Shown: positions 1 to 9,566 of the stretch, piece by piece | How positions within the stretch are numbered: the stretch's first letter is position 1 | Layout: each line of letters begins with the position of its first letter | From: Flavihumibacter sp. UBA7668 | GTDB lineage: Bacteria > Bacteroidota > Bacteroidia > Chitinophagales > Chitinophagaceae | DNA: 64,000 nt | Direction of reading: 5' to 3' | NCBI RefSeq assembly: GCF_002483205.1 | Contig: NZ_DLHM01000005.1 | Location: 815,804 to 879,803 of the forward strand | Notes under the pieces: generated by a model | The model's input: only the letters and a program-made list of their open reading frames with translations | Database searches by the model: none | What the model was told of the DNA's origin: nothing | Made by a program: the position numbers and the translations under genes

Positions 1-1063
1 TAGCACTTGTTTTGGTAAGGATTTTATTGAGTTCTGTAATCGCATCCGGCAAACTTGCGGCTCCCGCACGGGCATGTGCTTCGGCTTTGATGAGCGTCAT
101 CTCACCAGGAACATATATTGCCCAGGGAGTAGCCAGATCAGCTCCGAATCCTTTGATTCTCCAGCGGGGAGCGATGGTGGTATTCAGGTTCATATAAAAT
201 GCCAGACGACCATCCGACATATCCGGTCTTAATGCTTCCGGTAATCCAAAAGTAGAATCAATTACCTGGAAAACATTGTTGGTGGCAGTTGCTACATTGA
301 AAACCGGATTTGGAGAGATGGCATCAAAATTCATGGTGCTCTTCGATGTCAGGTTAACCGCATTGGCTGCGGTTAGTGCCGCCGGAAAATTGCCTGTAAA
401 TAATGAGTAGCGTGCTTTCAATGCCTGTAGGGTATTGGGAATTTCAATGCCTGCAGGAATGTTTGCTAAAAACTGATTGCTGATTGGATTTGCTGCGATG
501 GCTGCCAACGCTGCGTCAATCGTTTCGATTGCCTGCGCAAATCCCTCTTCTCTGTCAACAAAGCTCACATTTGTTCCTATTGATTCAGGAACCTGCTCCC
601 AAAACATGGCCAGATTTCCCAATGCAAGCGCTTTAAAAATTGAGGCATAGGCGATTAATCCGGATGCATAATTTTTGTCACCCAGTTTAGGAGCATTGTC
701 AATGACATTGTTTGCATCGAAAATTACTTTCAAACTACTGGTCCAAAGATTGCCAAGGACACCATTGTTACCATCTACGTTAATTCCACCTTTTGATAAA
801 TTAAACTCATCCACATTTCCTTCGTTGCGCAAACTCAACTCAAAACTGGTAAATCCATTGGCGGTTACCAGGTTATAGAGTGCAGATTGGCGGCCTACAC
901 TGTATTGCTTTTGCACACCAACCGCTACACCTGTTAAACCTGTTGAAGTGCTTAGCGCATTATTATTAGGAGTTGCACTGGGGTCATCGAAATTCTTGCT
1001 GCAACTAGCCAAACTTAGTGCCAGTGTTGCAAGCAGTAAAAATTTACTATTATATTGTTTCAT
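1..1063 (-). CDS. SusD/RagB-family outer-membrane lipoprotein (partial)
   Basis: The gene runs off the left edge of the window, so only about 354 N-terminal codons are present and no stop is seen. The start ATG (complement of 1061-1063) opens a signal peptide ending in the lipobox LASC (about residue 21), so the protein should be lipidated and surface exposed. The mature part has the helical, Asn/Ala-rich character of SusD/RagB proteins, which cap a SusC channel and bind the glycan or peptide ligand. It starts 23 bp after the stop of the SusC gene at 1087-4197 on the same strand, the invariable susC-susD order. The ligand cannot be told from sequence, and no degradative enzyme is visible on this side of the pair. 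Confidence 0.88.
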   Translation of the reverse strand, partial: MKQYNSKFLLLATLALSLASCSKNFDDPSATPNNNALSTSTGLTGVAVGVQKQYSVGRQSALYNLVTANGFTSFELSLRNEGNVDEFNLSKGGINVDGNNGVLGNLWTSSLKVIFDANNVIDNAPKLGDKNYASGLIAYASIFKALALGNLAMFWEQVPESIGTNVSFVDREEGFAQAIETIDAALAAIAANPISNQFLANIPAGIEIPNTLQALKARYSLFTGNFPAALTAANAVNLTSKSTMNFDAISPNPVFNVATATNNVFQVIDSTFGLPEALRPDMSDGRLAFYMNLNTTIAPRWRIKGFGADLATPWAIYVPGEMTLIKAEAHARAGAASLPDAITELNKILTKTSA

Positions 1064-1086
1064 ACATTTAATTTGGAGGTTAGTCA

Positions 1087-4000
1087 CTAGAATTTTGCAC
1101 TTACATTAAAGGCAAATGTTCTTGGAATGGGTACGTTTCCAAAATCAATACCGCGGGCAATATTGCTGCCTCCACCTGCATTGGTTTCCGGATCAAATCC
1201 TTTATAATTGTCCCAGCTGATCAGGTTTCTGCCGGAGAAGCCTAAGCGCAGATCACTGATCACTTTATTGATTTTGCCCAAACTATAACTCAAAGAGATT
1301 TCCCGCAGTTTTACAAAACTTCCATCATCAATTCTCCACTCTTCAATGGCATACACACCACTGATATATCCTCTTGGAATTAAACCGCGATGTTCTTTTT
1401 CTGCAAATTCTGCACCGTTACCTACGCCCTGGCGGGTACGGAAATCGGCATTGAATACATCCACTCCCTGAACAGCATCCAGTTGAACACGCAGGGAAAG
1501 TTTTTTGTACTCAAAGGTGTTCACCATAGTTCCGGTCCAATCAGGATTGGGATCGCCAATGATTTTTCTTAATGGAGTTCCTGTTGGCAAACCATCCGCC
1601 CCTCTTTGTGTAGTATAAGACTGCGGATTATTTTGAACGCCTCTTTCCTGAACAGGTATGCCTGTTGCATTTTTGATTTCGTTTCCGTTTTCATCTTTCG
1701 CAAAGAAGAATCCATAAAATACACCAATGGGTGCACCTCTAAGCAGGGATACTGATCCTGCAGGAAGATTGAATTGAATAAGTCCCTGTGGAATTTCTTC
1801 TACCCGGTTGCGGTTACGGTTATAAATCACATCCACATCCCAGCGGAAGTTTTTGCTTTTTATTGGCGTAGCTCCAATCATCAGTTCAATTCCCTTATTA
1901 CGAACCATACCCACATTGTCCAGTAAACTGCTATAACCGGTGGATGGTGCAATAAATCGGCCGATCAGTAATTGGGATACTTTTTTGTTATACCAGTTGA
2001 ACGTAATATTCAAACGGCTATCAAAGAAGGCCATATCTGTTCCGATCTCCAACTCTTTCTGTACCTCCGGCTGCATATTCGTGTTTGCTAATTGAGAACG
2101 GGACATCAATGAGGTTCTACCCACCAGTGGCCCTGCAGAGTATGTATTAAATCTATCGTATGCACCAATACCAGTCAGGTTGCCACTCTCACCATATGCC
2201 GCACGTAATTTGAAATAGTTCCAGGTTTTAGCCAGTCCCAGTTTCTCCCAGAAATTTTCATCGCTCATTACATACGAGCCACTGAGTTTCAGGTAGAACT
2301 GATTGCGCTGGTCTTCCCCAAATACGGAGGAACCATCCACCCTTCCCGCTGCTGTTAGAAAGTACCTGTTTCTAAACTTAAAGTTTTGTTGCAGATAAGC
2401 ACCGGAGATGGAGATCTCAGAACGTGCATCCACACCGGGTAATACTGTACTGGCACCTCCTACTGTTTGAACAAAAGGAGCCAACCCACGGCCTTGTGCA
2501 ACCGAATAATTGGTTCGCTCGTATTGTAAGGAGTATCCCACCTGTGTGGTGGAATTGAAATCATCCGTAATGTTTTTATTCAGCGTTGCATTGATCTCGT
2601 GGTTGATAAGGAACTGCTGGTTATTACCTACCGAAGCATACCCATTCTGAGCAGGATCAAGTGATGGACCTCCGCCCCAGAAACCCGGACTCGCATTATA
2701 GGTATAGGGAGGAATATAAGTGGTTCCAACCTGGGCAATATTGTCAATCCCCATTGTATAATCAATTGTAAGATCTTTCAGTGGTTTCAATTTCAATCCC
2801 AGTGAACTGATGATGCGGTTGGTTTGATTCCGTTGTTTGATATCCTCTATGATACTAACGGGATTGATCCGTCCCCTTTCGCCCACTGCCTGCAGGTTAC
2901 CATTTGCATCCCGCTGCCAGATATCATGAAAATTACCAATGATGGTGACACTGTTGATAGGAGAGAAGAAGGAGTTGCCATCCGGTTTTTCATTCGCCAG
3001 ACTGTTCACATAATTCAGTCCCACATTAACGCTTACCCATTTGGCAATTTCCTGATCAATATTGGCTCTGAAACTGAATCGCTGAAAATCGGTATTCTTG
3101 ATAATACCCTGATTGTACATATGCGAAGCCGACATGAAATATTTGGTCTTGTCTTTTCCGCCGCGCACAGAAATATTATTATCCGTGCCGATTCCATCAC
3201 GGAAAATATAATCCCAGTAGTTGTAGCGGGTTACATTAGTTGTATTGGTTAGTCCGGTTAACAGAATATCCTGTGTTTCTGCACCCGGTCCATCTGTTGG
3301 TCCGCCAAATTTGGTTGGCGCTTTATTATAACCAACATCCTTGCGGAGCTGGTTTAAATTAACCGATGTATTAAAGTTTACCACCGGCGCTCCTGTACTA
3401 CCGCGTTTGGTAAAAATTTGAACCACACCCGCATTTGCCCGGCTGCCGTAGATGGCAGCAGCTGCAGCACCATTCAGAATTTCAACCCGCTCAATATCTG
3501 CCGGATTGATATCAACCAAACGGTTAGGGGCAGGTGAAATAAGTCCGTCATAGGCATCCTGGGTATTGGTTACCCTTCTGGCACTATTACTTACTATAAC
3601 ACCGTCTACGATATACAATGGCTCACTTGATCCGTTAATGGTACTGGTTCCTCTCAGACGAACGGAAATACTTCCACCCGGATCACCACTGTTCTGAATG
3701 ATTTGTGCACCGGGCGTTTTACCCTGCATGGCAGCCAATACGTTTCCAGTGGCGCCTTTGGTGAGTTCATCGCCCTTTACCGTAGCTACGAAGTTTCCAA
3801 GTTGTCTTTTGGTAGTACCCAGGGAAGTTCCTGTTACGATTACCTCATCCATATTGGTGGCATCGGATCGAAGGCTGGCATTCAACGTGTAGGTAGTAGC
3901 TTCTGTGATCGTCAGGTTCTGTGTGATCGTTCTGAAAGCAATACCGGAAAATTCCAGCACATAGCGGCCTGGTTTTAAATCGCTGGTAATGGTGTACACC

Positions 4001-4197
4001 CCATTTTCATCTGTTGTTGCACCGGCAGTGGTGGATCGCACCTGTACCGAAATGGAAGGCAGGGCCTGGCCGTTTTCATCGGTTACTGTGCCGGAGATTC
4101 GTACCTGACCAATAACCGCCATTGCAAAGAGCTGTAGCGTAAGGCCAAGAAGAAGCTTCTTCCAGTTCCGAAGTTTCGAACTTTTTTTTGGGTTCAT
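1087..4197 (-). CDS. SusC/RagA-family TonB-linked outer-membrane receptor
   Basis: A 1036-residue SusC-type transporter for TonB-dependent uptake of oligomers across the outer membrane. A signal peptide (about residues 1-30, ending near AVIGQ) is followed by a carboxypeptidase-regulatory-like domain (about 31-115, starting VRISGTVTDENG), a TonB plug (about 125-260, with the SusC signature region around GTSTINGSSEPLYIVDG) and a long beta-barrel ending in the aromatic tail VSAKF. There is no N-terminal STN domain, so unlike the receptor at 47666-51145 this one should not signal to a FecR anti-sigma factor. It is co-oriented with the downstream SusD gene. The ECF sigma gene at 4770-5357 is upstream on the same strand but is separated by a terminator. 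Confidence 0.95.
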   Translation of the reverse strand: MNPKKSSKLRNWKKLLLGLTLQLFAMAVIGQVRISGTVTDENGQALPSISVQVRSTTAGATTDENGVYTITSDLKPGRYVLEFSGIAFRTITQNLTITEATTYTLNASLRSDATNMDEVIVTGTSLGTTKRQLGNFVATVKGDELTKGATGNVLAAMQGKTPGAQIIQNSGDPGGSISVRLRGTSTINGSSEPLYIVDGVIVSNSARRVTNTQDAYDGLISPAPNRLVDINPADIERVEILNGAAAAAIYGSRANAGVVQIFTKRGSTGAPVVNFNTSVNLNQLRKDVGYNKAPTKFGGPTDGPGAETQDILLTGLTNTTNVTRYNYWDYIFRDGIGTDNNISVRGGKDKTKYFMSASHMYNQGIIKNTDFQRFSFRANIDQEIAKWVSVNVGLNYVNSLANEKPDGNSFFSPINSVTIIGNFHDIWQRDANGNLQAVGERGRINPVSIIEDIKQRNQTNRIISSLGLKLKPLKDLTIDYTMGIDNIAQVGTTYIPPYTYNASPGFWGGGPSLDPAQNGYASVGNNQQFLINHEINATLNKNITDDFNSTTQVGYSLQYERTNYSVAQGRGLAPFVQTVGGASTVLPGVDARSEISISGAYLQQNFKFRNRYFLTAAGRVDGSSVFGEDQRNQFYLKLSGSYVMSDENFWEKLGLAKTWNYFKLRAAYGESGNLTGIGAYDRFNTYSAGPLVGRTSLMSRSQLANTNMQPEVQKELEIGTDMAFFDSRLNITFNWYNKKVSQLLIGRFIAPSTGYSSLLDNVGMVRNKGIELMIGATPIKSKNFRWDVDVIYNRNRNRVEEIPQGLIQFNLPAGSVSLLRGAPIGVFYGFFFAKDENGNEIKNATGIPVQERGVQNNPQSYTTQRGADGLPTGTPLRKIIGDPNPDWTGTMVNTFEYKKLSLRVQLDAVQGVDVFNADFRTRQGVGNGAEFAEKEHRGLIPRGYISGVYAIEEWRIDDGSFVKLREISLSYSLGKINKVISDLRLGFSGRNLISWDNYKGFDPETNAGGGSNIARGIDFGNVPIPRTFAFNVSAKF

Positions 4198-4487
4198 AAA
4201 GCAGTGTTTAGTTGTAATGAAAGCGTTGATTAGTTATTCTGTCTGCGAGATACAGGAGGAATGCTGCGGATAACGGAACAGATCCGTTCTACAGAGGGGG
4301 TGCGGGTTGGTCGGCAGCAAAATTCTTCTCAGTGACTAGCAGTACTGAAAATTAACCAAATTCTCCGACAAATAGTTGCATAATCCGGCAAAAAATCGCA
4401 AATAATTTCAATTAAACTTATCTGATCCGGTTAATACTCTCTAAATCAGGCAGCTTTGCTCACGTGTTGAGGTTCTTTGCAGGTTTT

Positions 4488-4554
4488 CCTTTTCACCCGA
4501 CCGGTGCCACCGGTCGGGTGCCACCGGTCGGGTGCCACCGGTCGGGTGAAAAGG
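4488..4554. repeat. Palindromic repeat cluster: three 14-bp units inside a 19-bp inverted repeat
   Basis: Three exact tandem copies of CCACCGGTCGGGTG occupy 4507-4548. The outer edges form a perfect 19-bp inverted repeat, 4488-4506 against 4536-4554. Every unit contains the palindrome ACCGGT, so several alternative hairpins can form. It is GC-rich inside an AT-rich spacer. It lies between the terminator of the sigma-factor gene and the SusC promoter region. Confidence 0.85.
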
Positions 4555-4563
4555 AGGAAAAGA

Positions 4564-4590
4564 AAAAAGCCCTCGGGAAAGAGGGCTTTA
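4564..4590 (-). terminator. Rho-independent terminator of the ECF sigma gene
   Basis: Read on the minus strand, the stem AAAGCCCTC/GAGGGCTTT with a 6-nt loop is followed by a T-rich run. It lies about 180 bp downstream of the sigma-factor stop codon (4770) and before the SusC gene, so it separates the two transcripts. Confidence 0.8.
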
Positions 4591-4597
4591 GTTAGGC

Positions 4598-4666
4598 GTC
4601 ATTCTGTAACAGCCTTCTGGCTGGCAAGCGAAACATTTGAGATGTCAGAGGGAGCTACAGAATGAC
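4598..4666. repeat. REP/MITE-like inverted repeat
   Basis: An 11-bp perfect inverted repeat (GTCATTCTGTA at 4598-4608 and its complement at 4656-4666) encloses 47 bp. The CATTCTG ends resemble the short dispersed palindromic elements frequent in Bacteroidota intergenic DNA. Only one copy was noticed in this window, so repeat-family membership is an inference. Confidence 0.5.
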
Positions 4667-4769
4667 ATTATGTTTGATGGAATCATCGTCGTTTTACGTA
4701 GCAATATTACAGTGTAAAATTGATTCGGTTCAGTATACTTGTTTAAAAAATTATTAAAAACAGAAAATA

Positions 4770-5357
4770 TTAAAGCGCAATGTTTTTTTCTGTCATCATC
4801 TTACGCAGATTTATCAGTCCGTAACGCATCCGTCCCAATGCAGTATTGATGCTGCAATTGGTTAATGCTGCAATCTCTTTAAAACTCAATTCTGCATAAT
4901 GACGAAGAATGATTACTTCACGCTGATCTTCCGGTAAACGATCCAGCATCTGACGTACCCGATCATGGCTCTGGCGCTTCATCATCTTAACATCCGCACC
5001 ATCTTCAGTGAAATTGATTACTTCAAAAATGTCGCGGTCATCACTTGTTTTGATGGCAGGTGAACGCTTCACTTTTCTGAAATGATCTACACAGAGATTG
5101 TGCGCAATCCGCATAGCCCAGGGAAGGAATTTTCCTTCTTCGGTGTACCTGCCAGCACGCAGGGTGTCAATAATTTTAATGAGTACATCCTGAAAAATAT
5201 CTTCGGCCAGATATTTGTCTTTCACCAGGAAAAGAATGGACGTGTACAATTTGTCTTTGTGACGGAGGATAAGGGTTTCAAGAGCGGGCATGTCACCATC
5301 CATAAACATATGGATTAGTTCATTGTCTGTTTTAACGCAATGTGATTTCATAAACAT
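4770..5357 (-). CDS. ECF-type RNA polymerase sigma factor
   Basis: A 195-residue sigma-70-family protein. Region 2 (about residues 25-100) contains LAEDIFQDVLIKI and the DNA-melting stretch FLPWAMRIAHNLCVDHFRK. Region 4 (about 130-190) contains the helix-turn-helix LPEDQREVIILRHYAELSFKE and ends with the typical LGRMRYGLINLRK. The start at 5357 is the first ATG of the frame; ATG at 5351 is an alternative two codons in. No anti-sigma gene lies next to it. It has its own terminator, so it is not obviously dedicated to the SusC/SusD pair downstream. This stand-alone type is common in Bacteroidota, and its target regulon cannot be read from the sequence. Confidence 0.93.
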   Translation of the reverse strand: MFMKSHCVKTDNELIHMFMDGDMPALETLILRHKDKLYTSILFLVKDKYLAEDIFQDVLIKIIDTLRAGRYTEEGKFLPWAMRIAHNLCVDHFRKVKRSPAIKTSDDRDIFEVINFTEDGADVKMMKRQSHDRVRQMLDRLPEDQREVIILRHYAELSFKEIAALTNCSINTALGRMRYGLINLRKMMTEKNIAL

Positions 5358-5662
5358 CTACGGTTTTAGTATTAAATGGGATATTGGTTATTTGGATTTG
5401 GGAAAATTACGATTGTAGTAGTAAATCTACGATAGGCGTGCGTTTGATGGTTTTTGTTACTGGATTGATTACATAATAAAAATAATAATTTCTTCGAATA
5501 AACAAGAGGTTGTTAAAATTATTTTCCATTTATCGAAAATTACCGGCTGATTGTCTAAATAGATTTACTTAAACACAATATACGGAACGGCTAAAAAGGC
5601 AGATTTCGCCCTAAACTATTTATTTCCGGGGATGTTTTCCTGTATCGTAAATTTGCTTTTCT
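5358..5662. other. Divergent intergenic region between the sigma-factor gene and uvrA
   Basis: An AT-rich 305-bp spacer between divergent genes that must hold both promoters. The only motif I can support is a TAnnTTTG element just before uvrA (5648-5655). I see no ORF, repeat or RNA structure in the rest. Confidence 0.5.
5648..5655 (+). promoter_or_regulatory. Candidate -7 promoter element of uvrA
   Basis: TAAATTTG matches the Bacteroidota -7 consensus TAnnTTTG and ends only 7 bp before the uvrA ATG. If used, transcription would start at or next to the start codon, giving a leaderless or nearly leaderless mRNA. No clear -33 TTG was confirmed. Confidence 0.4.
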
Positions 5663-8467
5663 ATGAAATCAGCTTCCCGCTCTGTCGATACACTCTCACA
5701 GGATATATATATAAAAGGTGCTCGTGTTCACAATCTAAAGAATGTAGATGTTACCATCCCCCGGAATAAACTGGTAGTAGTAACCGGTGTTTCCGGCTCC
5801 GGTAAGAGCTCGCTCACCATTGATACCCTCTTCGCAGAAGGACAACGCCGCTATGCCGAAAGCCTCAGCGCCTATGCCCGCCAGTTCCTGATGCGGATGA
5901 ATAAACCCGATGTCGATTATATAAAGGGATTATGTCCCGCTATCGCCATCGAACAAAAGGTAATCACCCGCACCCCCCGATCCACCGTGGGCAGTATGAC
6001 CGAAATCTACGATTATCTCCGCCTGCTTTTCGCTCGTGTCGGCAAAACCATTTCCCCGATTTCGGGTAAGCTTGTCCGTAAAGACGATGTCAGCAATGTG
6101 GTGGAAGCTATTCAGCAATTACCCGAAGGATCCAAAGTGCTGGTATTGGTGCCTTTTCTCCTGCATGCCAACCGATCGGTTCCCGAAGAGTTGAATATCC
6201 TGCTGCAAAAAGGATTCAGCCGCTTATTCGACGGCGAAATCCTCCGGATAGAAGACCTGCTGGAATCCTTTCAGGAAGGAGGCGGCAAACCCTGGAAGCC
6301 CTCCCCAAAAAAACCGGTCTACCTGCTGATCGATCGCCTCGTGGTAAAAACATTTGAAGAAGAAGACCTGCATCGGATGGCCGATTCCATCGGAACGGCT
6401 TTTTATGAAGGTGAAGGCAAAGTTGAATTACAGGTGGATGGTGCTAAACATCTTCAATTCTCCAACCGCTTTGAACTCGATGGCATCCTCTTCGAAGAAC
6501 CTGTTCCCAATCTATTTTCCTTCAACAACCCCTTTGGTGCCTGTCCCACCTGCGAAGGCTTCAGTCAGGTCCTCGGCATTGATGAAGACCTTGTTATCCC
6601 CGACAAACGTTTAAGTGTATACGAAGGAGCCGTTGCTCCCTGGAAAGGCGAAAAACTCGGCTGGTGGAAAGAACAGTTTGTAAAAGCATCCAAAGCAACC
6701 GGATTCCCCATTCATAAAGCCATTGCCGACCTCAGCAAAGAACAATACCGTCAACTCTGGAAAGGCATTTCACCCGCATTGGGAATCGATGATTTTTTCC
6801 GTGAAGTGGAAGCGAACCTCTATAAGGTACAGTACCGTGTATTGTTATCACGTTACCGCGGCCGAACCACCTGTACCGATTGCGGAGGTTATCGCCTTAG
6901 AAAAGAAGCACTCTATGTAAAAATTGGCGATAAACATATTGGTGAACTCTGTGAACTGCCGGTGCGCGATCTGCAACAATGGTTTAGTAAACTAAAATTG
7001 TCCGACTATGATCGCCAGGTTGCCAAACGGATTCTGCTGGAAGTAGAAACACGAATCGGCACCTTAATGGAAGTGGGACTTGGTTACCTGACCCTATCCC
7101 GCCTCGCCAATTCCCTCAGTGGTGGCGAAAGCCAGCGGATTCAACTGACCCGCAGCCTGGGTTCCAATCTCACCAATTCGCTCTATATCCTCGATGAACC
7201 TTCGATTGGATTACATTCCCGCGATACCGAACGGCTTATCGGCGTATTAAAAAACCTACGCGATCTGGGAAACACGGTAGTAGTAGTTGAGCACGATGAG
7301 ATGATGATGCGCGAAGCGGATTATATCATCGATATGGGTCCGCTTGCCTCCCACCTCGGCGGTGAAGTAGTGGCGGCCGGAAATTATGAGCAACTCATCG
7401 CGAATAAAAAAAGTTTAACCGGACAATACCTCAAAGGCCAGCTCACCATTGATCCGCCGGCGCAAACCAGAAAATGGACGCGCTCAATTTCGGTTATGGG
7501 GGCACGGCAGCATAACCTCAAAAATATTAATGTAGAATTTCCTCTGGGTATTTTCACAGTGGTGAGCGGTGTGAGTGGAAGTGGAAAAACAACCCTGGTA
7601 AAACAGATTCTCTACCCCGGACTCCAAAAAATAAAAGGAGAATCGGCCGATAAAGTGGGCATGCACAAATCTCTGGAAGGTGATATAGATTTTGTAACGC
7701 AAATTGAACTGGTAGATCAGAATCCAATCGGAAAATCATCGCGCTCCAATCCGGTTACCTATATCAAGGCCTATGATGAAATCAGGGATCTCTACGCATC
7801 ACAACCACTTAGTAAAATGCGCGGATTTCAACCCAAACATTTTTCTTTCAATGTCGACGGCGGACGATGCGACGCCTGCAAGGGAGAAGGCGAACAAATT
7901 GTTGAAATGCAATTCCTGGCCGATGTGCATCTTACCTGCGATGTATGCGGTGGTAAACGCTTTAAAGAAGAAGTACTCGAAGTAACCTATCAGGAAAAAA
8001 ACATCCACGATGTATTGCAGATGAGTGTGGACGAAGCCCTCGAATTCTTTGCCAAAGAAAAAGATGTGGTCAATAAAATCAAGGCATTGAGTGATGTGGG
8101 ATTGGGTTATGTAAAACTCGGCCAGTCATCCGACACCCTCTCCGGTGGAGAAGCCCAAAGAGTGAAACTGGCTTCCTTTCTGGGAAGAGGACGCGCACAG
8201 GGACATATTCTCTTTATTTTTGATGAGCCCACAACCGGACTGCATTTTCATGATATCAAAAAACTCCTCGCTTCCTTTAATGCACTGGTTAATCAGGGAC
8301 ATACCATCCTCGTTATCGAACACAATACAGATGTAATCAAATCTGCCGATTGGGTAATCGATCTCGGACCTGAAGCCGGTGATGGTGGGGGAGAATTGGT
8401 ATATGCGGGACTGCCATCCGGACTCAAAAAAAATAAAGAAAGCCGGACGGCTAAGTTTCTTACCTGA
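5663..8467 (+). CDS. uvrA: Excinuclease ABC subunit A (UvrA)
   Basis: A 934-residue nucleotide-excision-repair damage sensor, close to the usual 940. It has two ABC ATPase modules: Walker A GVSGSGKSS at residues 42-50 with signature LSGGESQRIQL and DEPSIGLH, and a second Walker A GVSGSGKTT with LSGGEAQRVKL and DEPTTGLH. The UvrB-binding insertion after the first Walker A is present, which argues against the shorter UvrA2 type. The C-terminal zinc module is complete (CDAC and CDVC). In the first insertion module only the second cysteine pair is seen (C294/C297); the region where the first pair normally lies has no cysteine. A CxxC is also present at 404/407. It acts with UvrB and UvrC, neither of which is in the window. 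Its 3' end overlaps the convergent DUF4293 gene by 8 bp. Confidence 0.96.
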   Translation: MKSASRSVDTLSQDIYIKGARVHNLKNVDVTIPRNKLVVVTGVSGSGKSSLTIDTLFAEGQRRYAESLSAYARQFLMRMNKPDVDYIKGLCPAIAIEQKVITRTPRSTVGSMTEIYDYLRLLFARVGKTISPISGKLVRKDDVSNVVEAIQQLPEGSKVLVLVPFLLHANRSVPEELNILLQKGFSRLFDGEILRIEDLLESFQEGGGKPWKPSPKKPVYLLIDRLVVKTFEEEDLHRMADSIGTAFYEGEGKVELQVDGAKHLQFSNRFELDGILFEEPVPNLFSFNNPFGACPTCEGFSQVLGIDEDLVIPDKRLSVYEGAVAPWKGEKLGWWKEQFVKASKATGFPIHKAIADLSKEQYRQLWKGISPALGIDDFFREVEANLYKVQYRVLLSRYRGRTTCTDCGGYRLRKEALYVKIGDKHIGELCELPVRDLQQWFSKLKLSDYDRQVAKRILLEVETRIGTLMEVGLGYLTLSRLANSLSGGESQRIQLTRSLGSNLTNSLYILDEPSIGLHSRDTERLIGVLKNLRDLGNTVVVVEHDEMMMREADYIIDMGPLASHLGGEVVAAGNYEQLIANKKSLTGQYLKGQLTIDPPAQTRKWTRSISVMGARQHNLKNINVEFPLGIFTVVSGVSGSGKTTLVKQILYPGLQKIKGESADKVGMHKSLEGDIDFVTQIELVDQNPIGKSSRSNPVTYIKAYDEIRDLYASQPLSKMRGFQPKHFSFNVDGGRCDACKGEGEQIVEMQFLADVHLTCDVCGGKRFKEEVLEVTYQEKNIHDVLQMSVDEALEFFAKEKDVVNKIKALSDVGLGYVKLGQSSDTLSGGEAQRVKLASFLGRGRAQGHILFIFDEPTTGLHFHDIKKLLASFNALVNQGHTILVIEHNTDVIKSADWVIDLGPEAGDGGGELVYAGLPSGLKKNKESRTAKFLT

Positions 8468-8885
8468 GCCGATCCAGACTTTTAATGAGTTTCTCATCTT
8501 TACGAATACCGCTGGCAGCAAGGAACAGAAAAATCAGCATCGCAATAGGCAACAGTCCGCCCCACTGGTAAGTGCCCTGCGTCATATTCACAGATGTCTT
8601 AAAACCTTCTACCGAGTACACCTGCAAACCAATTACCACCGCGGACAATAAAATGCCAATCCAAACCAGTTTGGTTTGCGTCTTTCTGTCTTTAAACAGA
8701 AAAATCGTAACGGTGGATAATACCGCAATGCCAATGGCCAGTGCAAAAGAAAGCAGGCTTTCCGTTGCCAGAAAATGCCGCACGGTACCATCCTGTAAAG
8801 TAGCTGCAAACAAAGGCACTTTCGCCATCGCGAATCCACAAATGGCAGCCAGTGCCAGCCAAACCGATTGTATACGTTGAATCAT
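8460..8885 (-). CDS. DUF4293 family integral membrane protein
   Basis: A 141-residue protein with four hydrophobic segments (about residues 5-25, 45-65, 73-92 and 108-126) and the family's characteristic start MIQRIQSVWL. DUF4293 proteins are found in Bacteroidota and have no known function. The gene is convergent with uvrA and its last codons overlap the uvrA stop by 8 bp. A gap of 39 bp separates it from the upstream co-oriented secreted-protein gene, so it may be the last gene of an operon from 10504 to 8460. Confidence 0.88.
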   Translation of the reverse strand: MIQRIQSVWLALAAICGFAMAKVPLFAATLQDGTVRHFLATESLLSFALAIGIAVLSTVTIFLFKDRKTQTKLVWIGILLSAVVIGLQVYSVEGFKTSVNMTQGTYQWGGLLPIAMLIFLFLAASGIRKDEKLIKSLDRLR

Positions 8886-8924
8886 ATAGTTGTCTGATTG
8901 ATGGACGTAAAGATATAGAAATTG

Positions 8925-9566
8925 CTAATTGCCGGCTTGCAGCTCCTCCTGATAAAAGGCCAGGGCGAGATCCATGTACCTATAAGTTTTCCTGCTCCAT
9001 TCGGTAAGTTTAAATTGAGCCTGATCCGCACTCTTAACAATACCTTCATAACTGCGATGAAAACCCACATTGTATGCCGCCGCATAAAATCGTAATTTCT
9101 CTGCAGTAGACGACCATCTCTTACTCTCATATCGTTTATCCATGGCAGTAAGAAAATTTCTCAGATACGCAAACTGTCCGGCTGTGGTTGTCAACGCTGC
9201 AATTCTTTTCTCCCGATTCGGTTCGTTCTCCTGCAACTCATCCAGTCGGGATGCAAAACTGGGTTTCATCTGAAAAGGCCCGATCGAGAAATCTGCATAG
9301 GCAGGCCCCAACTGAATATACAGGACCTGTAGCGCAATGGTTTCCAACTGATCGCGGAACTGCGAATAGCGTAGCAATTCAGGATAGATGATGGCTTTAG
9401 CGAAGGCCGGATCATATCCCGCTTTGCGTAAAGCATCCCATCCCTGTCCTTCCTGCTGCATCCACTGCCTGGCTTTTGCAGCAGCTTCCCGGAATTCCGG
9501 ATCTGTATGGCGCTGAGCTAACAACGCAAACGGCAGAAACAGTAGTATGAGCAGGCATCTTACCAT
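8925..9566 (-). CDS. Secreted lysozyme-like (putative transglycosylase) protein
   Basis: A 213-residue protein with a signal peptide (about 1-17, ending LLAQ). The order of motifs resembles lysozyme-fold transglycosylases: a Glu after a helix (AIIYPELLRYS, about residue 63), then SIGPFQMKPSF (about residues 96-106), then AAAYNVGF (about residues 168-175), analogous to the E, GxxQ and AAYNxG motifs of SLT enzymes. This suggests peptidoglycan cleavage in the periplasm, but similarity is only at motif level and the function is inferred. Its start overlaps the stop of the upstream gene by 7 bp, indicating translational coupling. Confidence 0.7.
   Translation of the reverse strand: MVRCLLILLFLPFALLAQRHTDPEFREAAAKARQWMQQEGQGWDALRKAGYDPAFAKAIIYPELLRYSQFRDQLETIALQVLYIQLGPAYADFSIGPFQMKPSFASRLDELQENEPNREKRIAALTTTAGQFAYLRNFLTAMDKRYESKRWSSTAEKLRFYAAAYNVGFHRSYEGIVKSADQAQFKLTEWSRKTYRYMDLALAFYQEELQAGN

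Noticed and set aside
4477..4665. 62-codon frame across the palindromic repeats
   Set aside because: It is composed of translated hairpin repeats and a terminator, so it is not a plausible protein.
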